From: Bacteroidales bacterium
GTDB taxonomy: Bacteria; Bacteroidota; Bacteroidia; Bacteroidales; JAADJA01
NCBI GenBank assembly: GCA_021106665.1
Contig: JAIOTR010000256.1
Span: 1 to 9,899, forward strand
DNA length: 9,899 nt
Direction: 5' to 3'
The notes under the pieces are model-generated. The model had not been told where the DNA came from. It made no database searches and saw nothing but the letters and a program-made list of their open reading frames with translations. Of the stretch, positions 1-6,416 are shown one piece after another. The position numbers and the translations under genes were made by a program. How positions within the stretch are numbered: the first letter of the stretch is position 1; each line of letters begins with the position of its first letter.

Positions 1-353
1 AAAAAAATATAAAACATGAATAAAATATTTGCCGTCAAATATATTCGAACTATTTTGTTAAAAAGCTAAAGTGTAAATCTTGCCGTAAATATAAGCAAAA
101 TGGATATAACATTAGTTAAATGTAAAAAGTTCGAACCATTTTTCAACTGACTATATTATGCCGAATCTATTGTAAATGAAGTGATTGAGAGCGAAAGCCT
201 CTTCAAATCTTCTACAAACTGGTTCGACTTCAATCCTCTAAGGTTCACAATATTAAGATGTTAAGTTATTCTATTTGAATTCTCAGAAACAAATAGGAAA
301 TAAAATTGTATAAAAATAAATCAGAGATTATTTAAGACTTCATTATAAAATTA
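1..353. other. gene-less AT-rich stretch
   Basis: No credible coding region is visible on either strand. The only ATG-started + frame I noted (100-150, 16 codons) is too short and has no supporting features. The stretch contains scattered TTCGAA-centred words (around 43-50 and 129-136) and two similar GCCGT(C)AAATAT words near 31 and 82, but they do not form a regular array. It ends where the truncated leucine-rich-repeat frame begins, so it may be the replaced or decayed upstream part of that gene, or the far side of an old deletion junction. Confidence 0.5.
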
Positions 354-908
354 TTGTTTTTGAACTTGACCAGCCTGACTGGATTGGAGGGGGTGAATTC
401 TATCGGAGAAGGCATTAATATAGTTGACAACAATTCCCTGACCAGTCTTTCAGGACTTGTAAATATTAATCATGGATCGATTGAAATCCTGATTATCTTT
501 AATAACATCCTCTTGAGCGATTGCGATGTTCAGAGCATCTGCAATTACCTTTCCGCACCAGTTGGAACAGTAATAATCGATGATAATGCCCCAGGATGCA
601 ACAGCGAACAAGAAGTAAAAGAAGCCTGCGGTTTATCTGTTGATGAAATAAATCCTATTAATGACTTTACTATTTCTCCAAATCCATTTAATATAACTAC
701 ACAGATTTCATATAATTTACCGCAAAATAAATCCACTACCATTGAAATCCAAAACATGAATGGGCAGGTTGTTGAAACCATAGTGCCAGAAAACAACTAC
801 GGCTTTGTTGAAATTACTTATGATGGGAGTGGGTTGTTGCCGGGGATATATTTCTGTGTATTAAAAACCAATGAAGGAATACAATCGAGGAATATAATAA
901 GACTGTAA
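354..908 (+). pseudogene. C-terminal remnant of a leucine-rich-repeat surface protein with T9SS sorting domain
   Basis: The frame encodes up to 184 residues and appears to be the tail of a much longer exported protein. Residues 4-55 are leucine-rich-repeat-like units of the LTSLxGLxxI type. Residues 56-92 carry the four-cysteine cap (C57, C63, C82, C92) that often ends such arrays in Bacteroidota. Residues 101-184 match a type A T9SS sorting domain: SPNPF at 108-112, a beta-rich middle, PGIYF at 163-167, and a short basic end. In an intact protein this tail directs passage through the outer membrane by the Por (type IX) machinery and is then removed. The frame opens in mid-repeat with only TTG codons available, and has no signal peptide and no ribosome-binding site, so the product could not reach the periplasm. 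The N-terminal part is therefore missing, not merely hidden. It could still be a moron-like fragment awaiting recombination with a full-length paralogue. The family call is firm; pseudogene status is inferred. Confidence 0.75.
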
Positions 909-976
909 TTAATTATTTATATATTTGCATTTGAAAAGAAATTAAGATTTTTTCATAATTCGATTCTTTTGGGTTT

Positions 977-1010
977 GGGGTTCCCTGCATTCTGTGGGGA
1001 ACCTTTTTTT
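977..1010 (+). terminator. rho-independent terminator after the LRR/T9SS remnant
   Basis: GGTTCCC (979-985) pairs perfectly with GGGAACC (997-1003) around an 11-base loop. Two G-U pairs can extend the stem from 977-978, and the right arm runs directly into a run of seven T (1004-1010). Its position about 70 bases after the stop codon suits termination of the gene whose tail survives upstream. The retained terminator indicates that this end of the locus is intact and that damage lies at the 5' side. Confidence 0.85.
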
Positions 1011-1034
1011 CCAACATATCAACAAATGTTTTCA

Positions 1035-1078
1035 ATAGTGGTTTCTGCCATATTTTTTTATAGTGGATTTCTGCTATG
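1035..1078. repeat. imperfect tandem duplication of about 18 bases
   Basis: ATAGTGGTTTCTGCCATA (1035-1052) recurs as ATAGTGGATTTCTGCTATG (1060-1078), separated by a short T-rich spacer. The copies differ by one inserted A and one or two substitutions. This looks like a small slippage or duplication event in non-coding DNA. No function is evident. Confidence 0.5.
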
Positions 1079-1131
1079 TTTTATCGCTTTTGAGATATTA
1101 CTTTTACCAATGAAGATAGAATAAACCATAC

Positions 1132-1213
1132 GGCTTAGCCCCTAAGCAGAGATCCTGCTTAAAGAGGGACCTGGAACCATAAATAAGTTGGCGGTCCGAA
1201 TCCGCTCTAAGCC
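1132..1213 (+). other. compact multi-helix element with tRNA-like acceptor/T-arm geometry
   Basis: GGCTTAG (1132-1138) pairs perfectly with CTAAGCC (1207-1213), closing an 82-base unit. Directly abutting the 3' strand is a five-pair hairpin (GGCGG 1190-1194 with CCGCT 1202-1206, one G-U pair) with a seven-base loop TCCGAAT, close to the T-loop consensus TTCRANY. This is the 7+5 stacked arrangement of a tRNA acceptor and T arm. Inside lies a second arm: CCCT (1140-1143) with AGGG (1165-1168), enclosing AAGCAG (1144-1149) with CTGCTT (1155-1160). A normal D arm and a U33-bearing anticodon loop are not recognisable, and CCA is not encoded. It is therefore not a working tRNA; it may be a decayed tRNA, a tRNA-like structured RNA, or a coincidence in a locally GC-richer patch. 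Confidence 0.35.
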
Positions 1214-1343
1214 TCAAAAACAGGAACCAACCAAAAGCCAAGAGGGAGCAAACTCAAGAGAATTTAAGCCATGAAATTTAGTAAATGAAGTTTAGATGTG
1301 ATTAGGTTATTTTTTGAGGAAAGTCCAGTAAATATTATTTAAA

Positions 1344-1367
1344 TAGATTTGGCGTTATTTATATTTG
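1344..1367 (+). promoter_or_regulatory. two overlapping Bacteroidota -7-type motifs (TAnnTTTG)
   Basis: TAGATTTG (1344-1351) and TATATTTG (1360-1367) both match the Bacteroidota sigma-A -7 consensus TAnnTTTG exactly. No TTTG -33 element lies at the usual spacing; the nearest (1313-1316) is too far from the first motif. Transcription from the second motif would begin near 1373-1375, which excludes the upstream TTG at 1349 as the start and favours the GTG at 1385 with a very short leader. Such motifs are not rare in AT-rich DNA, so this is suggestive only. Confidence 0.4.
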
Positions 1368-1384
1368 TTGCAAATAATAATCTC

Positions 1385-2452
1385 GTGTTTTTAAAACAAT
1401 CAATCATATATTACCTCCTCATTTTTATAATTCTTTTTTTAGGATGTACAAAAGATGATCCGGTTGTTCATTATCCTCATGCCGCTACAAATAATATTAA
1501 TGACCAGGCTCTTTATCAAGCGATAAGGAAAGCAGAAATAGACAAAGGGATTTTAAGTATAATAGTCTACCGGAATGATGATATAATTGTTGAAAAATAT
1601 TTTAATGATAACAATAGTGAAATGGTACATCCAGTTAGATCGGGAACAAAAAGTGTAACCGGTATTCTTTTTGGATTAGCCTATGATGGTGGATATATAG
1701 AAGATTTGAATGCAACCGTAGGAGATTATTTATCGGAATATATTACTCAAACAGATACAAGTATTGCACAGATCACCATTCAAAATTTACTCACTATGAC
1801 CGGTGGTTTTGATTGGGAAGAACTGATGGATTATGAAAATTACAATAACTGGGCAAACGCCGAAGACCATTTAAGCTATGCACTTCAGATACCTGTTATC
1901 CATCTTCCGGGAGAATATTTTACATATACAACTCCGGGATGTCAGATATTGTCAGCGATTTTCACAAAAGCTACAGGATATAATTTAAAATCTTTTGCGG
2001 AAGAATTTCTTTTCAGCCAAATTGGGATAATAGGAGAAAGGTCGTGGAGTGCAGATATTCATGGGAATAGTTTCGGAGGTATAACTTTAAACCTTACAGC
2101 TAAAGATATGCTTAATCTTGGAATTCTGTTTTTAAATAACGGAAATTACAATGGAGTTCAAGTATTATCAAACGAATGGGTTGTTGAATCAACTTCATTA
2201 TATATTAATACTTATAACAGCTCACCTTATGCAAGTGAATATGGATATTTGTGGTGGATTGGGGAAAACGAAAAAAGTGAGTATTATTTTGCTAACGGTT
2301 ATGGCGGTCAGTTCATTTTTATTTTCCCCACTCTGAATTTGGTTGTAATAGCACAAAGTGAGATAAATAACCAATATCACAGTCCTACGGATCAATGGAG
2401 TAACACTATTTCAATCATTATGGTTGATATTCTGAATTCAGTTAATATTTAG
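1385..2452 (+). CDS. serine hydrolase lipoprotein, class C beta-lactamase/esterase fold
   Basis: This is a predicted 355-residue serine hydrolase of the beta-lactamase-related family (Pfam Beta-lactamase, PF00144), anchored as a lipoprotein. The first 20 residues are a hydrophobic signal ending in the lipobox LFLGC, giving a lipidated Cys21. The active-site SxxK motif is S86-G-T-K89 (nucleophile S86, general base K89). The second motif is Y181-T-T, replacing the usual YxN, a variant I associate with EstB/NylB-like (6-aminohexanoate-dimer hydrolase type) members. The third is the GYGG stretch at 305-308, in place of KTG/HxG. The length fits a complete single domain. Likely substrates are small esters or amides or cell-wall peptides; resistance to beta-lactams cannot be inferred. 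I chose GTG 1385 over TTG 1349 because it gives a normal-length signal peptide and lies after the promoter-like motifs. The TTG start would add 12 residues. It stands alone, with a 267-base gap downstream. Confidence 0.85.
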   Translation: MFLKQSIIYYLLIFIILFLGCTKDDPVVHYPHAATNNINDQALYQAIRKAEIDKGILSIIVYRNDDIIVEKYFNDNNSEMVHPVRSGTKSVTGILFGLAYDGGYIEDLNATVGDYLSEYITQTDTSIAQITIQNLLTMTGGFDWEELMDYENYNNWANAEDHLSYALQIPVIHLPGEYFTYTTPGCQILSAIFTKATGYNLKSFAEEFLFSQIGIIGERSWSADIHGNSFGGITLNLTAKDMLNLGILFLNNGNYNGVQVLSNEWVVESTSLYINTYNSSPYASEYGYLWWIGENEKSEYYFANGYGGQFIFIFPTLNLVVIAQSEINNQYHSPTDQWSNTISIIMVDILNSVNI

Positions 2453-2577
2453 TGCTAATAAATATTTAAAGGTTAATCCCTTAATTAATTAAAACACAAG
2501 AGGTTTTTATTGGCCATAAATACAATAATGGGTATTGAGGATCATTAGTTTTTTATAAAGATTTTTTTGCAAATTGA

Positions 2578-2605
2578 ATTTTTGTTCCTAAATTGCAACA
2601 AAAAT
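2578..2605. promoter_or_regulatory. nine-base perfect inverted repeat upstream of the TPR-like gene
   Basis: ATTTTTGTT (2578-2586) and AACAAAAAT (2597-2605) are perfect inverted copies separated by ten bases. Centre-to-centre spacing of the arms is about 19 bases, suitable for a dimeric DNA-binding protein. It lies about 65 bases upstream of the -7-like motif at 2668. A bare AT stem without a following T run argues against an intrinsic terminator for the preceding gene. An operator role is a guess. Confidence 0.3.
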
Positions 2606-2667
2606 CAAGGAAATCGTATAAACAAATATTAAAATCTTATTGTTTACAAGATATTATAATTAACTGT

Positions 2668-2675
2668 TAGTTTTG
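2668..2675 (+). promoter_or_regulatory. -7-type promoter motif (TAnnTTTG)
   Basis: TAGTTTTG matches the Bacteroidota -7 consensus exactly and lies 45 bases before the ATG at 2720, predicting a leader of roughly 38 bases. A TTG at 2640-2642 could serve as the -33 element, but the 25-base spacer is somewhat long. The leader shows no Shine-Dalgarno sequence, only an A/T-rich run before the ATG, as is usual in this phylum. Confidence 0.45.
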
Positions 2676-2719
2676 TAGTTAAAAAGATATTTTTACCAAC
2701 GTTGGGATTTTAAATAAAC

Positions 2720-5386
2720 ATGGTGAGGTTAATCATAAGAAATATAATCACTTTTTTTGCATGTTTGGTGCTTGCAGCCGCCACTGGTGCAAATGATGTT
2801 GTTTATGAGCGTGTTGAGAATAATTCCTTTGTATTTGCATATAAATCGCCTAATCATACCGATAATTCTATAAATAATTTCTTTATTAAAGAAATTGCCA
2901 AGTACAATTTTTCAAGCCTGTATAATACAAGTTTTACATTTCATTATTCAATTCACAAAAGCATTCAACAAACAGCGCCAAACACATTTACAGTCAGTGC
3001 CATACTGGTTGGCGAAAAGTGTACAGGCGATATCTATTACAAAAATTTTGATATTTCTGACATACTATTGCCTGAAAAAGCAGACTTCAAGGTGGTTGTA
3101 ATTGACAGTGGCAATTTTGTTGAAATACGGAATTTTGAGAATATCTCTCTTAATGATAATAAGTTTTTATCGGAATTCACATTTGAGTCCTTAAATGAGG
3201 ATAAAACTTTTTCTCTCAAACTTGAAGATATTCATTTCTACTCAGACAATGATGATAAAGAGACATTTTTTGCACGAATCAATCATATCGATAATTATTA
3301 TGCTTCCATATCTGCTATGGATTATGCTCTTGAAGAATTTTCAATGATAAAGTTAGAGTCCTCCACAATTATTGAAACATTTCTAAAATTGCAGGATCTT
3401 GAAAGAATATATCTTATTGCACAAAATAATAAATTTTCACATGTTCTGGATCTCGAGAATAATGACAATTCAGGATTTTACGATAAGCTTTTCAAACTCG
3501 AAAACCAGGTAGCAAGGTTTAGTGCTCACTTCGATATACTTTTAAACTCCTATGATTATCTTGAAATAAAAGAAAGTATGCCTGAATGTGCTGTATTTTA
3601 TGTTAATGAAATTGCTAATTACCTTTCTTTATCACAAGAAGTAACCCACTCACAATCATCATATTTTTATCAACTTGGAAAAATTAATTATGTCATCTCG
3701 ACAATAAATAGTTATGAAAAGGGATTGCGTAAAATTTTAGCAAATACCGGTTATTGCTATGATATCCATCAAATATTGGATTCCTTTAAGGACGAAGTTT
3801 TTAAGGCATTTTTATCAAAATCTTCTGAGTTTATCAGTACTGAGCAATTCTATTTAGCCAAAGGATTATTATTAAATGCCCAGAGTTTCCACAAAACAAC
3901 CAATAAAAGCAGTATTCCACTCGAACTCAGCATACTTATTTCTAAAGCCAATTATGGTATATATGATTCCTATCTGCACTTAATTGATAGGGCCATAGAT
4001 GTTGGTAATTATGAACTGGCAGAGAATTATATTGTAAAAGCCCAATCATTCCAGAAAGAAAACAGCGCTTCTATTATTACCGATGAATACATTAAGAAAA
4101 TCTCATCAAAATTGGCGACTCTATATATCAGTAAGGGATACAGGTCAATTGAAGAAGATGAGTTTGACGATGCTATTTATTGTTTTAACCAGGCTCAAAA
4201 TATTTGTCATAAGATTGGTCAGTTTAACTTTGATTATGAAATTAAACATGGGTTGATTGAAGCTCGCATTGGTTTATATTTAAGCCTGATAACGATTGCA
4301 AATGAAAATCTGCTAAGTGGAAAAATTGCTATTGCAAAATTATACATGGATAGAGCTTCAAATCTGGCTAAAAAGTATGATTCAAGAATGCTTACCATGC
4401 AGCGTTATGATAGCATTTTTTCAACGATCAACTTTTATACTTACCAAAATCTTATTTCAAAGGGAAAGAATTATTTAACCAGTGGAAATTATTCTCAGGC
4501 ATATCAATATTTTTTAGAAGCATTTTATTTAGAAGAAGATTATAATTTTGAACTTAGCGACGAACTCCCGTATTTATTTGCCGAAGCTGCAGCGCCGGTA
4601 TTGGTTGATCTTTGCAGTTTGGGTGAAGTGAAAGTAAAAAAGAGTGAGTTGGATGAGGCCAGGGTAATTTATAATAGGTGCCTGAATTTACAGGTAGAAT
4701 ATGGATTGCTTTTTGAAACTCAGTTGCAGGAGAGCCTTGTATTATTAAACAACAGTATTTTCAACAAACACTGCGATTTTGCAAATCATGAATTTGATAA
4801 CGCTATTGATTATTTTAATAATACAGTCAACCAGGGTGACTTTATAAGCGCCATCGCTATCCTCGATCAAACTGATGATATGGTATATAAAAATTATTAC
4901 TGTGAATTTGATAAGGATCTTGTTGTTGAATTGAGAAATATGTACAGTCCGGCAGCCGATTATCAGAAACTGGCACGAATTGCCCAGGATGCGCTTTCTA
5001 CCAAAGATCACCAGAAATTTATTGAAGTCCATCAACAAATGGAAGAACTTTCAAGCAAATATGAAGTAATCCGTCAACGCATTGAGCCTCTCCCATTGCA
5101 TTATTTATTTTCGGCAAAGAAAAACCTGGCCATGTTAGAATCTTCGGTAGAATATTTTAAAAGCGAAGAAGAATTTGAAATTGCGTTTAAGTTGCTTGGA
5201 ATGCTTGAAAGTAATAATTTTTCTGACAAAGAAACGAAAACGATCCAGCAAAAACTTGCCAATCAAATGGCTTTGGCCGATAAGCAAAATCCAAATATAA
5301 ACGATCCGAAAATCACGGCTGAAAAGTACACAGAAGGTAAAACCTATTATAAGCACTTCAGGAAAGCTTATAAAAAAAGCTGGTAA
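2720..5386 (+). CDS. large secreted TPR-like helical repeat protein, function unknown
   Basis: I do not recognise this 888-residue protein. Residues 1-24 look like a Sec signal peptide (basic start, hydrophobic 9-20, small residues ATGA before the likely cleavage site). Cys15 is inside the hydrophobic core, not in a lipobox. Residues about 25-205 are rich in beta-prone, polar and Asn/Asp residues and probably form a separate domain. From about 205 onward the chain is almost wholly helical, with TPR/SEL-like pairs near 366-395, 416-446, 468-500, 514-553, 574-608, 631-662 and 687-720. Typical TPR spacing of G/A and aromatic residues is visible (for example YISKGYRS...DDAIYCFNQA at 469-492). The end is basic and has no T9SS sorting domain, so it is probably periplasmic or held at the inner face of the outer membrane. 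Such scaffolds usually bind other proteins. It has its own promoter-like motif and no close partner gene; peptidase E follows 108 bases later. Confidence 0.8.
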   Translation: MVRLIIRNIITFFACLVLAAATGANDVVYERVENNSFVFAYKSPNHTDNSINNFFIKEIAKYNFSSLYNTSFTFHYSIHKSIQQTAPNTFTVSAILVGEKCTGDIYYKNFDISDILLPEKADFKVVVIDSGNFVEIRNFENISLNDNKFLSEFTFESLNEDKTFSLKLEDIHFYSDNDDKETFFARINHIDNYYASISAMDYALEEFSMIKLESSTIIETFLKLQDLERIYLIAQNNKFSHVLDLENNDNSGFYDKLFKLENQVARFSAHFDILLNSYDYLEIKESMPECAVFYVNEIANYLSLSQEVTHSQSSYFYQLGKINYVISTINSYEKGLRKILANTGYCYDIHQILDSFKDEVFKAFLSKSSEFISTEQFYLAKGLLLNAQSFHKTTNKSSIPLELSILISKANYGIYDSYLHLIDRAIDVGNYELAENYIVKAQSFQKENSASIITDEYIKKISSKLATLYISKGYRSIEEDEFDDAIYCFNQAQNICHKIGQFNFDYEIKHGLIEARIGLYLSLITIANENLLSGKIAIAKLYMDRASNLAKKYDSRMLTMQRYDSIFSTINFYTYQNLISKGKNYLTSGNYSQAYQYFLEAFYLEEDYNFELSDELPYLFAEAAAPVLVDLCSLGEVKVKKSELDEARVIYNRCLNLQVEYGLLFETQLQESLVLLNNSIFNKHCDFANHEFDNAIDYFNNTVNQGDFISAIAILDQTDDMVYKNYYCEFDKDLVVELRNMYSPAADYQKLARIAQDALSTKDHQKFIEVHQQMEELSSKYEVIRQRIEPLPLHYLFSAKKNLAMLESSVEYFKSEEEFEIAFKLLGMLESNNFSDKETKTIQQKLANQMALADKQNPNINDPKITAEKYTEGKTYYKHFRKAYKKSW

Positions 5387-5494
5387 TTTTATTGGCTGAA
5401 TAAAAATTTCCTTTTAAAGAAAATCCCACATTAATAAAGAATTTGTATATTAGCGACTAATTCGTTAACAGATAATTTTTAATAATATTATACT

Positions 5495-6235
5495 ATGACT
5501 ATGAAAAAGAGGTTGCTATTGATCAGTAATTCTACAAATTACGGGGAAGATTACCTTGAATGGCCAAGACAATATATAAAAGAGTTCCTTGAAAGAACAG
5601 GCATTAAGAGAGTATTATTTGTCCCATATGCCGGGGTCGCCCTATCAGAAAACGGAATAGAAGATTCATATGATGCTTATGAAGAAAGGGTAAACGATGT
5701 TTTTGGTGAATTCGGATGTGAAATATATTCCATCCACAGGGAAAATGATCCCGCTCAATCTGTTAAGGATGCATTGGCCATTGCTGTTGGTGGTGGTAAT
5801 ACATTCCATCTTGTTTATATGTTGCATGAACTAAAGCTAATGAAAGTAATTAAAGAGGCTGTTGAAAATGGTGTAGCATTTATGGGATGGAGCGCTGGGG
5901 CTAACGTCGCTTGCCCAACCATGCGCACAACCAATGATATGCCTATCATTGAACCGGAAAGTATGAATTGTCTTAATCTGATCCATTTTCAAATCAATCC
6001 CCATTACCTTGACGCAACAATTGAAGGCCATGGAGGAGAAACAAGAGAGCAGAGACTGGAGGAGTTTATGGTAATTAATAATAATATTTATGTTGCCGGA
6101 TTGAGAGAGGGAACCCTATTTTCGGTGGAAGATGATAAAATTGAACTCAAGGGTGGAAAGCCTATGCGTTTATTTAAATATGGGCATGATCCGAAAGAAT
6201 TTGCACCAGGGTCGGATATAAGTTTTCTCTTGTAA
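5495..6235 (+). CDS. pepE: peptidase E (alpha-aspartyl dipeptidase)
   Basis: This 246-residue cytoplasmic peptidase of family S51 cleaves dipeptides, and some related short peptides, that begin with L-aspartate. The fold is a class I glutamine-amidotransferase-like alpha/beta domain. The nucleophile elbow is GWSAG with Ser133. Asp148 (in TNDMP) and His170 (in NPHY) lie 15 and 37 residues further on, matching the Ser120/Asp135/His157 triad of Salmonella PepE in spacing. The GGGNTF loop at 99-104 is also typical of the family and lies at the oxyanion/substrate site. Length is close to the roughly 230 residues of enterobacterial PepE, so it is complete. The ATG at 5495 is used; another ATG two codons later is equally possible, since neither has a Shine-Dalgarno signal. 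There is no signal peptide. Its flanking genes are unrelated in function, with gaps of 108 and about 180 bases, so it is probably expressed alone as a peptide-recycling housekeeping enzyme. Confidence 0.93.
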   Translation: MTMKKRLLLISNSTNYGEDYLEWPRQYIKEFLERTGIKRVLFVPYAGVALSENGIEDSYDAYEERVNDVFGEFGCEIYSIHRENDPAQSVKDALAIAVGGGNTFHLVYMLHELKLMKVIKEAVENGVAFMGWSAGANVACPTMRTTNDMPIIEPESMNCLNLIHFQINPHYLDATIEGHGGETREQRLEEFMVINNNIYVAGLREGTLFSVEDDKIELKGGKPMRLFKYGHDPKEFAPGSDISFLL

Positions 6236-6252
6236 TCTGAAACTGTCTCTAT

Positions 6253-6284
6253 TTTCCTTGTTAAGGAAATATGATTTCAAATCA
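6253..6284. promoter_or_regulatory. hairpin and adjoining 13-base dyad after pepE
   Basis: TTTCCTT (6253-6259) and AAGGAAA (6263-6269) form a seven-pair stem with a three-base loop 18 bases after the pepE stop. No T run follows, so it is at best a weak terminator or an mRNA-end stabiliser. Immediately beyond, TGATTTCAAATCA (6272-6284) is a perfect odd-length dyad centred on 6278, about 50 bases upstream of the kinase -7 motif, where a regulator could bind. Both roles are inferred. Confidence 0.3.
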
Positions 6285-6334
6285 AGCAGGTATTTACAAA
6301 ACCTGTAGTCTTCTTTCTGCGTCTTAAAAAAGAT

Positions 6335-6342
6335 TAATTTTG
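6335..6342 (+). promoter_or_regulatory. -7-type promoter motif upstream of the hybrid kinase
   Basis: TAATTTTG matches TAnnTTTG exactly. Predicted transcription would start near 6349, leaving a leader of about 68 bases to the ATG at 6417. No exact -33 TTTG is present; TTTCTG at 6314-6319 is a poor substitute. The motif suggests that the kinase is transcribed separately from pepE. Confidence 0.45.
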
Positions 6343-6416
6343 CTAAAATGAAATTTCCTGGCTAATGGAGTTAATAAATACTACTTAGCTAAAACTTGAC
6401 AATTCAAATCAATTCA

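Larger units (their letters stand above)
909..1384. other. intergenic region, 476 bases
   Basis: Between the LRR/T9SS remnant and the serine hydrolase lipoprotein there is no convincing gene. In order it holds the terminator, the imperfect tandem repeat, the tRNA-like multi-helix element, a purine-rich stretch (about 1214-1265) and two -7-type promoter motifs next to the downstream start. The part from about 1131 to 1260 is visibly richer in G and C than its surroundings, which suggests a different history or a structured RNA. A frame open from 1146 to 1271 lacks any start codon and is not annotated. Confidence 0.5.

Noticed and set aside
100..150. A 16-codon ATG-started frame.
   Set aside because: Too short, no supporting motif or regulatory signal, and expected by chance.
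43..232. Repeated TTCGAA/TTCGAC-centred words that hinted at a repeat array.
   Set aside because: Spacing is irregular and the flanks do not match, so neither a CRISPR-like nor a tandem array is supported.
545..796. An 83-codon minus-strand frame opposite the LRR/T9SS remnant, and similar minus-strand frames within the other genes.
   Set aside because: All lie inside well-supported + strand genes and show no recognisable domains; they are antisense shadows.
1146..1271. A 42-codon open frame on the + strand through the GC-richer patch.
   Set aside because: No start codon in a usable position, stops immediately upstream in frame, and the region is better explained by base-paired structure; no recognisable protein motif.
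1316..1326. GAGGAAAGTCC, identical to the conserved 5' core word of bacterial RNase P RNA.
   Set aside because: None of the remaining conserved RNase P RNA regions follow; the serine hydrolase gene begins within about 60 bases. An 11-base chance match or an unrelated remnant is the simpler reading.
2466..2484. A possible hairpin TTAAAGG/CCCTTAA after the serine hydrolase.
   Set aside because: It contains an A-C mismatch, is short and AT-rich, and is not followed by a T run, so a terminator call is not justified.
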